From positions 1 through 42,172 of the forward strand of contig DATLZA010000009.1 of assembly GCA_035574235.1 (NCBI GenBank): DNA of 42,172 bases, written 5' to 3'. The position numbers and the translations under genes are program-made. Shown in pieces: positions 24,431 to 31,939 of this stretch (positions are counted from its first letter, which is position 1; the number at the start of each line of letters is the position of its first letter). This stretch comes from Planctomycetota bacterium (GTDB lineage Bacteria; Planctomycetota; MHYJ01; JACPRB01). The notes below the pieces were generated by a model that was not told the origin of the DNA, searched no databases, and saw only the letters and a list, made by a program, of their open reading frames with translations.

Positions 24431-25701
24431 ACGAAAAGCTCCTTCACGGGTTCGCCCCCGTCCAGGATCCGGATCGGCCGGCCGGCGGGGGTCTGGAATT
24501 TCTTTCCGACGTCGATGCCGAGGCGGTCGTAGAGCGTAGCGAAGAAGTCCTGGACGGAGACGGGCCGCTCGACGGGTTCGAGCCCCAGCCGGTCGGTGCG
24601 GCCGACGACGCGTCCCCCCGCCAGCCCCCCGCCCGCCACGACCGCCGCGAAGTTGCGCGTCCAGTGATCGCGCCCCTGTCCGGCGTTGACGCGCGGCGTG
24701 CGGCCGAACTCGCCGAGGCACAGGACCAGGGTTTCTTCGAGCATTCCGCGCCGGTCGAGGTCCGCCAGCAGCCCCGCCATGCCGGGATCCAGCTGCGCCA
24801 TGAGCGCCCGCGAGCGCTCGAAGTTGTCCTGGTGGGTGTCCCAGTCCGCCAGCGTCACCTCCACGAAGGGAACTCCGGCCTCGACCAGCCGCCGCGCCAT
24901 CAGGCACGCGCGTCCGAAGGGACCGTTTCCGTAGAGCGCGCGCGTCTCCTCGGGTTCGCGCGAAAGATCGAACGCCTTCAGATGCGGCGAACGCACCAGC
25001 TCGAACGCCCGGGCGTAGGCCGCCTCGTGGGCCCGGAGCCGCGGATCCGGATGAGCCCGCGCGAAGGCCGCGTTCTGAGCCTCCAGGAGGGCGCGCCGGT
25101 CCTCCATCCGGAACGTGGACACCCCCGGGGGGAGTTTGAGGTCCTCCAGGGGATTTTCGATCTTTTCGATCTGCAGCGGCGCCGTCTCGGGGGGAAGGTA
25201 TCCGGAGCCCGTGGGCACATCCTTTCCCAGGAGGATGCAGCCCGGCAATCCTTCGGCCCGCCGGCCGAGCTCCGAGGAGACGAGGCTTCCGACATGCGGA
25301 TGCTCCAGCGTGGGGTCGGTCCGGTACCCCGTGTGCAGAAGGTAGCGCGCCGTGTCGTGGTTGGGATCCTTCGAGTGCAGGGTGCGGAGGATCGAAAAGC
25401 GGTCCGCCAGGGCCGCCAGGCGGGGCAGGTGCTCGGAGATCTGCAGGCCGCGGACGCGGGTTTCGATCGCCTTGAAGGGGCCTCCCGTTTCGGTGCCCGG
25501 TTTGGGGTCGAAGGTGTCGATCTGGCTGGGGCCGCCCTGCATCCAGAGGAGGATGACGGCCCTGGCGCGGGCCCGCCCCTGCCCGGCCGCCGCCGCGGGC
25601 GCTCCAAACCGGGCCGTCAGCCCCGTCGCCGCCCCCGCGCCGAGCGCGATCCGGACGAAATCCCTCCGCCCGAGGGGGACTCCGCATCCGCAGGTCGTCA
25701 T
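24427..25701 (-). CDS. DUF1501 family Tat-exported protein
   Basis: A 424-aa protein with a twin-arginine signal (LGRRDFVRIALGAGAATG). The mature region contains WMQGGPSQIDTFDPKPG, LYGNGPFGRACLMARRLVEAGVPFVEV and GEFGRTPRVN, hallmarks of DUF1501 proteins (alkaline-phosphatase-like fold). In Planctomycetota these are paired with DUF1549/DUF1553 proteins and are thought to act outside the cytoplasm in polysaccharide, probably sulfated-sugar, breakdown. That role is mostly inferred from genomic context. The gene begins 17 bp after the DUF1549/1553 stop and overlaps the next gene by 4 bp, so all three are one operon. Confidence 0.9.
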   Translation of the reverse strand: MTTCGCGVPLGRRDFVRIALGAGAATGLTARFGAPAAAAGQGRARARAVILLWMQGGPSQIDTFDPKPGTETGGPFKAIETRVRGLQISEHLPRLAALADRFSILRTLHSKDPNHDTARYLLHTGYRTDPTLEHPHVGSLVSSELGRRAEGLPGCILLGKDVPTGSGYLPPETAPLQIEKIENPLEDLKLPPGVSTFRMEDRRALLEAQNAAFARAHPDPRLRAHEAAYARAFELVRSPHLKAFDLSREPEETRALYGNGPFGRACLMARRLVEAGVPFVEVTLADWDTHQDNFERSRALMAQLDPGMAGLLADLDRRGMLEETLVLCLGEFGRTPRVNAGQGRDHWTRNFAAVVAGGGLAGGRVVGRTDRLGLEPVERPVSVQDFFATLYDRLGIDVGKKFQTPAGRPIRILDGGEPVKELFV

Positions 25702-25718
25702 GATCCGGCCCTCCGCGA

Positions 25719-27284
25719 TCAGTGGTTGAAGAAAAGCTCCGTGGAGTTCAGAAGCGCCCAGTAGATGTCCTCGTAGGCCTGCGGGCGGCCGTCCCGGCGG
25801 CGGATGAAGGCCAGGTAGCGGTCGCGCTCGCGCCCGTCCGGCGGACGGCCGAGCAGCGTCAGGAAGATCTCGACGAGCCGCCCTTCGGGCGTCGATTCGC
25901 GCGCGAGGATCTCCGAGAGAGGTCCCGCCTCCGCGCGCACCAGTCCCTGAAGGTCGTGGGCGTTCATGAGCTTGAGGGCCAGGCGGACGCTCCCGGTGTA
26001 GGCGGAAGCCTCGGGAGCCGCGCCCGAGGGCGCCAGGAGCGACTGCGCGTAGAGATGCAGGTACATTCGGAAGACTTCGCGGTTCCCGTAGCTGCGGGCG
26101 AAGAAGTTGTCGTCCCCGAACGCCTTGAGGTACTGCTGGTAGAACTGTTCGAGGAACCCGTCCAGCCGGAGCGCCCAGGTGAGCGTGTTGAGGAGCTGAA
26201 CGGGGTTCTGAGGCTTCAGGGGCATCGCCGTATAAGCCTCGGGATCCGGCGGTTCCCCGTCCGGCGCGGCGCAGGAAACCTGGTAGACGCGCGAGCGGAG
26301 GATCGTCCGGACGAGAGGTTTCAGGCGCGTCCCCGCCCGCTCGAACTCGCTCACGAGCGCCGCCAGGAGCGCGGGGTGGGACACCCGCGTCCGTTCGGTG
26401 TAGCGGTCCACGGGCTCGTAGAATCCGCGTCCCAGGAAATGGGCCCAGACGCGGTTGACGATCGCGCGCGAGAAGGCCGGGCTCTCGGTGACGAAGCGCG
26501 CCAGGGCCCCGAGGGGCGCCTCTCCGGGATCCGGCCGGCGGCCGTCGAGGAACGTGGGCTCGACCTCGCCGGGGCCGTCGGGGATTTTCATCCTCATCCC
26601 GGGCCGTTCCTCGCGGGAGAGTTTGACGCCGAAGCCTTCGAACGTCGTGCGCGCCTTCGGCTTGAGTCCGCCGAAAAAGGCGGCCAGCCCCCAGAAGTCC
26701 TCCTGCGCGATCTTGTCGAACGGATGATCGTGACAGCGGGCGCACTGGATCTGGATTCCGAGAAAGACCCGCGCCGTCCGCGAGGCGATTTCGTGGGGCG
26801 GCTCGCCGGGGTCGAGCGCCGCCAGGATGAAATTCGAGGCGGGCTTCTTGACGTTGTCCCCGTGGTCCGAGAGGAGTTGCCGGGCGAACTCGCGGTAGGG
26901 AAGATCGCGGGACCAGACCTCCTTGAGGTAGGCGCGGAAGGCGGGGAAGTGGATCTTGAGGGGCAGGGTTTCCTCGAAGCGGTAGTTGAGGAGAATCCGC
27001 AGCCACGTGTCCGCGAAGAATTCGGCGGCGTCCGGGTGGGCCAGGAGCGCCTCGACGGCCCGCCCGCGGTCGGGAGCCTTTTCGAACGCGCGCACCTCCT
27101 CCGGGCGGGGCGGGCGGCCGAGGACGTCGAGGGTGGCGCGGCGGAAGAATTCATAGTCGTCGGCCGGCGGGGCGGGAACGAGGCCGCGCTCGGCCCAGAA
27201 GCGCGCGAAGTGGCGGTCGATGGGGTTCTCCGGGGCATCCTGCGCGCCCGCGGCGGTCAGGATCGCGGCCAGGATTGTCCTCAT
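25719..27284 (-). CDS. DUF1549/DUF1553 exported protein
   Basis: A 521-aa protein with a short signal peptide (about 1-14). DUF1549 covers about 23-225 and has the family's conserved C181-A-R-C184-H185-D-H-P-F-D motif, which resembles a c-type haem site. DUF1553 covers about 250-515, including NRVWAHFLGRGF and LLNTLTWALRLDGF. The usual N-terminal cytochrome-like PSCyt domain is missing, so this is a short version. AGGAGG precedes the ATG. It is the first gene of a three-gene minus operon with DUF1501 and an exported protein. In Planctomycetota such pairs occur in many copies; activity remains unproven. No clear promoter was seen upstream. Confidence 0.9.
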   Translation of the reverse strand: MRTILAAILTAAGAQDAPENPIDRHFARFWAERGLVPAPPADDYEFFRRATLDVLGRPPRPEEVRAFEKAPDRGRAVEALLAHPDAAEFFADTWLRILLNYRFEETLPLKIHFPAFRAYLKEVWSRDLPYREFARQLLSDHGDNVKKPASNFILAALDPGEPPHEIASRTARVFLGIQIQCARCHDHPFDKIAQEDFWGLAAFFGGLKPKARTTFEGFGVKLSREERPGMRMKIPDGPGEVEPTFLDGRRPDPGEAPLGALARFVTESPAFSRAIVNRVWAHFLGRGFYEPVDRYTERTRVSHPALLAALVSEFERAGTRLKPLVRTILRSRVYQVSCAAPDGEPPDPEAYTAMPLKPQNPVQLLNTLTWALRLDGFLEQFYQQYLKAFGDDNFFARSYGNREVFRMYLHLYAQSLLAPSGAAPEASAYTGSVRLALKLMNAHDLQGLVRAEAGPLSEILARESTPEGRLVEIFLTLLGRPPDGRERDRYLAFIRRRDGRPQAYEDIYWALLNSTELFFNH

Positions 27285-27331
27285 GGGTCGTTCCTCCTGT
27301 CCGGATGTACAGGGCGGGAAGCGGGAACGGT

Positions 27332-27360
27332 TTCACGATGGCGGGCGGGCGGGGTATACT
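27332..27360 (+). promoter_or_regulatory. Leaderless promoter of the 27370 unit
   Basis: TTCACG (27332-27337), a 17-bp spacer and TATACT (27355-27360) are followed by the ATG at 27370 after 9 nt. No Shine-Dalgarno is present, so the first gene of this unit is probably translated from a leaderless mRNA. Confidence 0.55.
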
Positions 27361-27369
27361 CTCCCTGCG

Positions 27370-27678
27370 ATGCAGAGGCCGCACGTCGTCCGGATCACGG
27401 AGGTCCACCCGCGGCTTCGGAGGATCCACGTGGCGGGCGAGGTGCATCCCGGCGAGCTGGCGGCGCGCGGATACGTCCGGCGCGGGAACGAGTGGGTCCT
27501 CGACCTGCGGCGTCCGGACGCGCCCGGCCGGGACGCCGACGGCCTGGCGGCGGAGTTCGAGGCGCTGAGCGCGCTGGGCTACGGCTTCGCGGAGGGGGAC
27601 GAGTGGTCCCCGGCGGAACTGTTCCGGAAATATCTGGGATCGGCCGGGGGCCGGGGAGGAGCGGCATGGGCGCGGTGA
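27370..27678 (+). CDS. Small protein of unknown function
   Basis: A 102-aa soluble protein. The first half has alternating beta-like residues (HVVRITEVHPRLRRIHVAG); the second half is acidic and helical around Leu-Ala-Ala-Glu-Phe-Glu. The tail is Gly/Ala-rich. No known family was recognised. It starts at an ATG 9 nt after a -10 element with no ribosome site. Its last 13 nt overlap the isomerase gene, whose ribosome site lies inside it, so the two are translationally linked. The frame is open upstream, but no promoter or ribosome site supports a longer version. Confidence 0.5.
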   Translation: MQRPHVVRITEVHPRLRRIHVAGEVHPGELAARGYVRRGNEWVLDLRRPDAPGRDADGLAAEFEALSALGYGFAEGDEWSPAELFRKYLGSAGGRGGAAWAR

Positions 27679-28448
27679 AGATCCAGGTGGGCGGCGGGGG
27701 GCTGGTGGCCAAGGTGACGCTGTCCCGTCCGGAGCGCATGAACGCGTTCGACCGGGAGATGCTGCGGGAGCTGGGGGATCTGGTGCGGGGCGTAGGGGAT
27801 TCGGAGAAGCTGCGGGTGCTCGTCGTGACGGGCGAGGGGAAGGCCTTCTCGGCCGGGGCGGATCTCCAGGCGGCCAAGGCGAGCGATTCGACGTCCAACT
27901 ATCTGGGAGGGCTGGCCAAGGCGCTCCACGTGGTTCTCGAGACGCTGGCGCAGGCGCCGGCGCTGATCGTGACGCTGGTGAACGGTCCGGCGGTGGGCGG
28001 AGGGTTCGCGCTCGCGCTGGCGGGGGACGTGCGGCTGGCGCTTCCCGAGGCGCGCTTCCGGCTGGGGTACGGCCGCGTGGGGCTGACGCTGGACGGGGGG
28101 CTCTCCTGGTCGCTTCCGCGTCTGGTGGGAATGGCTCAGGCTCAGAGGCTGGTCTTCGAGGATCCGGACGTGGATGCGGATGAAGCGCAGGCGCTGGGGC
28201 TGGTCCATCGAGTGGTGGCCGCGTCGGAAGTGTCGCCGGTGATCGAGGAGCTGGTGGCGAAGGCGAAGCTTCAGAGCCGCTCCTCGATCCAGCGGAACCG
28301 CCAGCTTCTCCTGGAGAGCGCCGGGCGTTCGCTGGCGGCCAGCTACGAGGCCGAGGCGGTCGCGATGAAGGCGAGCGCGGGGATGCAGGACGGGAGGGAA
28401 GGGATTCAGGCGTTCGTGGAGAAACGTCCCCCCCGATTTTCTTCATGA
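27666..28448 (+). CDS. Enoyl-CoA hydratase/isomerase family protein, PaaG-like
   Basis: A crotonase-fold protein of 260 aa. The oxyanion-hole motifs are present (FSAGADL at 61-67 and VNGPAVGGGF at 105-114). The two glutamates of true enoyl-CoA hydratases fall on Ala and Tyr here (GGGFALALAGD and FRLGYG). The segment GLTLDGGLSWSLPRLVG instead has Asp143 in the position of the catalytic Asp of PaaG-type isomerases. So an isomerase or another crotonase reaction is likelier than hydration; the substrate is unknown. GGGGAGGAG precedes the ATG. The gene overlaps both neighbours and forms a tight unit. Confidence 0.8.
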   Translation: MGAVKIQVGGGGLVAKVTLSRPERMNAFDREMLRELGDLVRGVGDSEKLRVLVVTGEGKAFSAGADLQAAKASDSTSNYLGGLAKALHVVLETLAQAPALIVTLVNGPAVGGGFALALAGDVRLALPEARFRLGYGRVGLTLDGGLSWSLPRLVGMAQAQRLVFEDPDVDADEAQALGLVHRVVAASEVSPVIEELVAKAKLQSRSSIQRNRQLLLESAGRSLAASYEAEAVAMKASAGMQDGREGIQAFVEKRPPRFSS

Positions 28449-29191
28449 AGAACGCCGGCCTGAAGGAAGTCCTCGACGGACTGGACCTGCAGACCGACCT
28501 GTGGTGGCTGGCGATGGTCCTTTCGGGCCTGGTGGCCAGTTTTCTGGCGGCCTTCGCCTTCCCCGAGTCGGGAACCTTCTGGGCTTACCTTTCGGCCGGC
28601 GCGCGCCTGTCGCTGGCGCTGTGTCTGGCGGAGCAGCCCTGGGGGGGCGTCTTCCGCCGGTTCCTGGCGCTGGGGGGGGCGGCGGGGGCGTTCTCGATCT
28701 TCGCCGACCACCTGCTCGTCCACTGGAAGGCCGGAGGGCAGCGCGTGTATCCGGAGGGCGAGGCGCTCGTCCTGAGCTCGCCGCTGTTCATCCCGATCCT
28801 CTGGACCTGCACGGTGGTGGAGTTCGGGTACGCGATCGTGCGCCTCTATGGGCTGGCGGCGCGAAGACTGTCCGGCGAGGCGAGCCTGGGAACGACGATG
28901 GTTGCGGGAGGGTTCCTGGCGGCCGCCTGGACGGTGTGTACGGAATTCTGGGCCGTGAAGGCGGGGTGGTGGAAGTACCGGCCCGGCTACGCGATCCTCG
29001 GGGAAGGCTGCGCGCTCTACGTGGTCATGGCGTTCTTTTTCATCTTCTTCGGCTTTCTGCCCCTCTTCGCGCGGTACGTGTCCAGTCCGCGCCGGCCTCT
29101 TGAGGCGGCCATCCGTTACGGGGCGCTCCTGGGGGGGCTGATCTTCGCGAGCTTCCTGGCGGCGCACTATCTCGTGGAGCGGAGTTTCTGA
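28445..29191 (+). CDS. Polytopic membrane protein of unknown function
   Basis: A 248-aa protein with about seven hydrophobic helices (near 19-40, 43-62, 70-90, 108-135, 150-172, 180-206 and 222-244). Conspicuous polar residues lie in or beside helices: ADHLLVHW, CTVVEFGYA and CTEFWAVKAGWWKY, which could form a buried active or binding site. No family was confidently recognised; carotenoid-modifying membrane enzymes have a broadly similar look but the motifs do not match well enough. The ATG overlaps the isomerase stop as ATGA, so they are co-translated. This linkage to a CoA enzyme suggests lipid or isoprenoid chemistry only as inference. Confidence 0.6.
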   Translation: MKNAGLKEVLDGLDLQTDLWWLAMVLSGLVASFLAAFAFPESGTFWAYLSAGARLSLALCLAEQPWGGVFRRFLALGGAAGAFSIFADHLLVHWKAGGQRVYPEGEALVLSSPLFIPILWTCTVVEFGYAIVRLYGLAARRLSGEASLGTTMVAGGFLAAAWTVCTEFWAVKAGWWKYRPGYAILGEGCALYVVMAFFFIFFGFLPLFARYVSSPRRPLEAAIRYGALLGGLIFASFLAAHYLVERSF

Positions 29192-29201
29192 CGGCGTCCC
29201 G

Positions 29202-29813
29202 TCACCGGCCCATGAATTCGACGACGAGCCTCATGTCGAAGGGGGACGTCAGATCCGCCGCGCCGGGGAGGCTCACCACGCGCCCGCGCCGGCCGGGCTC
29301 CTCAACGGCCAGCCAGGCCGGGACCGGCCGGTCCTTGGCGCGCGCCGCGTCGGCGAGAATCGGGCCGCGGCTGCGGTTCCGGGGCGCCTGCTCGATGACG
29401 TCTCCCGGCTCGACCGGGTAAGAGGGGACGGTGACCTTGCGTCCGTTGACCCGAAGGTGGCCGTGGACGACCCGTTGCCGGGCCTGGGCGCGGGTAAGGG
29501 CGAAACCCAGCCGGTAGACCACGTTGTCGAGACGCCGCTCCAGGAGGCGCAGGAGATTGACGCCCGTGTCGCCGGGCTCGCGCACGGCCTGCCGGTAGTA
29601 TCGCCGGAACGGGCGGTCGAGCACGCCATAGGTCCACTTGACGCGCTGGACTTCCCGCAGGTGCACGCCGTAGGCGGTCAGGCGGCGGGGTCGGTGCATG
29701 GGTCCGGGGGGACGCTCGAGGTCGCCCTTGGTGGACTCGTCCCGGAATTTAAGGCCGAGGGGCATTCCGGCGCGGCGGCTCAGGCGAAGCTTGGGTCCGG
29801 TGTAGCGGGCCAT
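29202..29813 (-). CDS. rpsD: 30S ribosomal protein S4
   Basis: S4 (203 aa) nucleates 30S assembly by binding 16S rRNA and is often an autogenous repressor. Typical segments are RRAGMPLGLKFRDEST near the N-terminus, RLDNVVYRLGFALTRAQARQRVVHGHLRVNGRKVTVPSY (S4 RNA-binding domain) and the C-terminal FMGR. The zinc cysteines of the C+ form are absent, so this is the zinc-independent type. It stands alone rather than in the alpha operon with rpsM, rpsK and rpoA. GAGGGAAC lies just before the ATG, inside a short palindrome. It converges on the membrane protein gene with a 10-bp gap. Whether a second S4 copy exists elsewhere is unknown. Confidence 0.95.
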   Translation of the reverse strand: MARYTGPKLRLSRRAGMPLGLKFRDESTKGDLERPPGPMHRPRRLTAYGVHLREVQRVKWTYGVLDRPFRRYYRQAVREPGDTGVNLLRLLERRLDNVVYRLGFALTRAQARQRVVHGHLRVNGRKVTVPSYPVEPGDVIEQAPRNRSRGPILADAARAKDRPVPAWLAVEEPGRRGRVVSLPGAADLTSPFDMRLVVEFMGR

Positions 29814-29969
29814 CGAGGGTTCCCTCAACGCCGAGTCGGGAGAAGGGAGGCGTGTTACGGAAAGGGGCGCGCGAAGCGGCCGCCGGGCGGCCCGGCGTCG
29901 CGGAGCCCCGGGGAACCTTCTTTCCGGGGCTTGCCTTTCCACGGGGGCGTGTCTGTATATTGCTCCTTC
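29814..29969. promoter_or_regulatory. Divergent regulatory region between rpsD and the MscS gene
   Basis: This 156-bp gap is the longest in the window. It holds a palindrome at 29815-29826 over the rpsD ribosome site, an inverted repeat GCCGGG/CCCGGC (29882-29896), a perfect 8-bp inverted repeat AGCCCCGG/CCGGGGCT (29904-29931, loop 12) and the MscS promoter. The rpsD promoter is not obvious; a TAACAC near 29853-29858 on the minus strand is only a weak -10. Confidence 0.5.
29931..29961 (+). promoter_or_regulatory. Leaderless promoter of the MscS gene
   Basis: TTGCCT (29931-29936), a 19-bp spacer and TATATT (29956-29961) are followed by a GTG start after 8 nt. No Shine-Dalgarno fits. The -35 touches the 8-bp inverted repeat, which could be an operator. 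Confidence 0.5.
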
Positions 29970-30974
29970 GTGGACCGACGCAAAACCTTGATCGGCTTCG
30001 TCTCGGGCCTGCCGGACGCGGTCGTCTGGGGCGTCCTCCTGGCGGCCGCGGCCGCGGCGGTCGGCGCGCTTTTCCTGGTGCGCCGCAATCGGCGTCCTTC
30101 GTTCGCCCGGGACTTCCTGCTCATCCTGGGGCTTTCCCTGCCGATTCCGGCCGCCGCCCTGGCGATCGTGCATTTCCTGCCTCCCGACTCGCCCTGGCGG
30201 ATGCGCGCCCAGCATGTGCTCACGTTCGCCGTGGCGGCGCTGGGGACGTACGCCGCGGCGCGCCTGGCGGTGACGGCGGTCCGCTGGGGGGCGGAGTATT
30301 CGGACGTGGTGCGCGCCTCGCGCACGACGTTCGAGCGTTTCGCCCAGTTCGTCGTCCTGGTCGTGGGGGCGCTCGTTCTTCTGGACGCCCTTCGGGTTCC
30401 GATCACGCCGCTTCTGACGACGCTCGGCGTGGGGACCCTCGCGGTGGCTCTCGCGCTCCAGGATACGCTGGCGAACTTCTTCTCGGGCCTCTACCTGGCG
30501 GCGGACCGGCCGATCCGCGAGGGGGACTACGTGCGCCTGGATTCGGGCGAGGAGGGGTACATCCTCTCCGTGGGCTGGCGCTCGACGCGGATGCGGACGA
30601 TCGCCGGGAACGTGGCGGTGGTGCCCAACGCGAAGCTCGCGCGGGCGTCGATCACCAATTTCGACATGCCCGCGCGGGCCGTGCAGACGACGATCCGGGT
30701 GCCGGTGGCGTACGGCCAGGACACGCGCCGGGTGGCGCGGGTGCTGGCCGAAACCGTGGCGGGGGCGGTGGGCCAGGTGCCCGGCCTTCTGGCGACGCCG
30801 GCGCCCGCGGTTCTTTTCGCCCCCGGCTTCGGCGACCTGGCGCTCGAGTTCAGCGTGCAGTGCCACGTGGCCGGGGTCGAGGCGCGCGCCAAGGTGGAGG
30901 AGGAGCTCCGGCACCGGATCGCGGAGCGGTTCCGGGCGGAGGAGATTTCGTTCCTGCGGGCGGCGCGCCTGTAG
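29970..30974 (+). CDS. MscS-family mechanosensitive ion channel
   Basis: A 334-aa channel protein. Helices lie near residues 12-35, 46-66, 80-100 and 118-135. The pore-like segment TTLGVGTLAVALALQDTLANFFSGLYLA, rich in Gly and Ala, is the TM3 region of MscS. It is followed by the beta domain with RPIREGDYVRLDSGEEGYI and VVPNAKLARASITNF. Such channels open on membrane tension to release osmolytes. The frame is open upstream, but GTG at 29970 follows a promoter whose -10 ends 8 nt before it and gives a protein of usual size, so this start is preferred. The gene runs divergent from rpsD. Confidence 0.9.
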   Translation: MDRRKTLIGFVSGLPDAVVWGVLLAAAAAAVGALFLVRRNRRPSFARDFLLILGLSLPIPAAALAIVHFLPPDSPWRMRAQHVLTFAVAALGTYAAARLAVTAVRWGAEYSDVVRASRTTFERFAQFVVLVVGALVLLDALRVPITPLLTTLGVGTLAVALALQDTLANFFSGLYLAADRPIREGDYVRLDSGEEGYILSVGWRSTRMRTIAGNVAVVPNAKLARASITNFDMPARAVQTTIRVPVAYGQDTRRVARVLAETVAGAVGQVPGLLATPAPAVLFAPGFGDLALEFSVQCHVAGVEARAKVEEELRHRIAERFRAEEISFLRAARL

Positions 30975-31011
30975 CGGCGCGCAAAGCTCGACGGGAGCCC
31001 GCCGGCGTATC

Positions 31012-31017
31012 TATAGT
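31012..31017 (+). promoter_or_regulatory. -10 element of the 31042 gene
   Basis: TATAGT lies 24 nt before the ATG, and TCGACG 18 bp upstream of it is a possible -35. A strong AAAGGAGG ribosome site follows, so this is a conventional leadered gene. Confidence 0.45.
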
Positions 31018-31041
31018 GTCTCGAGCGAAAGGAGGCCACCC

Positions 31042-31938
31042 ATGACCGCGTCTTCCGACCTTCGGATTTCCCGCCGCCGGCTGCTGGGCTGGACCGCTGC
31101 GGGCGCGCTCGGGCTGGGCGCGGGCCGCCCGCTCGGGGCCCTCTCCCGGCTTCAGGCGCGCCGCATTCCCGTGGGGGTGCAGCTTTATTCCGTGCGGGCC
31201 GACTGCGCCAAGGACTTCGACGCCGCGCTGGCGAAGGTCGCGGAGATCGGCTTCGAGGGGGTCGAGTTCGCCGGCTATTACAAGTACTCGAAGGATCCCG
31301 AGGGCCTGCGCAAGAAGCTCGACCAGCTCGGTCTGAAGGTCGCCGGAACCCACATCGGGGCGGGGGCGCTCGTGGGGGACGCGCTCAAGCAGACCGTCGC
31401 CTTCCACAAGACGATCGGCTGCCGCTTTCTCATCTGTCCGGGGGACCGCCGGTTCACGGATCCGGAAAAGAGCAAGGAGTTCGCCGAGCTCATGAACCGG
31501 GCGGCGGAGGCGCTCCGCGAGGAGGGGATGTTCTGCGGGTACCACAATCACGTCGACGAGTTCACCAAGAAGGACGGGGACAAAAACTACTGGGATCTCT
31601 TCGCGGAGCGGACCTCCAAGGAGGTGCTGCTCCAGCTCGACGTGGGCCACGCCCGCTTTGCGGGGCTCGATCCGGCGGAAGTGGCGCGCAAGCATCCCGG
31701 ACGCACGAAGAGCACCCACATGAAGGGGCGGCTCCCGCGGGGCGCGGAGGGAAAAAAGCCCTTCATCGGCCAGGACACGATCGACTGGAAGGCCCTCATC
31801 ACGGCCTGCTATGAGGTGGCCGGCACGGAGTGGTTCGTGGTCGAGCAGGAGGACTATCCGGACGGCCTGAGCCCCATGGAATGCACCCGGATTTCCTTCG
31901 AGGGGCTCAAGAAGATCCTCGCGGAAATGGGCAAGTAG
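31042..31938 (+). CDS. Tat-exported sugar phosphate isomerase/epimerase-like protein
   Basis: A 298-aa xylose-isomerase-like TIM-barrel protein (AP-endonuclease-2 fold). A twin-arginine signal (ISRRRLLGWTAAGALGLGAG) indicates folded export, common for this family in Planctomycetota. Likely metal-site segments are GYHNHVDEF, LQLDVGHA, KSTHMKG and VVEQEDY, giving His, Asp, His and Glu ligands. It probably isomerises, epimerises or otherwise modifies a free sugar or polyol outside the cytoplasm. The exact substrate cannot be read. A strong ribosome site (AAAGGAGG) precedes the ATG. It converges on the DUF4091 gene with a 1-bp gap. Confidence 0.85.
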   Translation: MTASSDLRISRRRLLGWTAAGALGLGAGRPLGALSRLQARRIPVGVQLYSVRADCAKDFDAALAKVAEIGFEGVEFAGYYKYSKDPEGLRKKLDQLGLKVAGTHIGAGALVGDALKQTVAFHKTIGCRFLICPGDRRFTDPEKSKEFAELMNRAAEALREEGMFCGYHNHVDEFTKKDGDKNYWDLFAERTSKEVLLQLDVGHARFAGLDPAEVARKHPGRTKSTHMKGRLPRGAEGKKPFIGQDTIDWKALITACYEVAGTEWFVVEQEDYPDGLSPMECTRISFEGLKKILAEMGK

Positions 31939-31939
31939 C

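Noticed and set aside
24427-27006. 859-codon frame starting upstream of the DUF1501 gene
   Set aside because: The extra upstream part overlaps the DUF1549/1553 gene in another frame. The Tat signal begins at the ATG at 25701, which fits the family's length.
29815-29826. GAGGGTTCCCTC palindrome as an rpsD hairpin
   Set aside because: The stem leaves only a 2-nt loop or 4 bp with a tetraloop, too weak to claim as a hairpin. It is kept only as part of the regulatory region.
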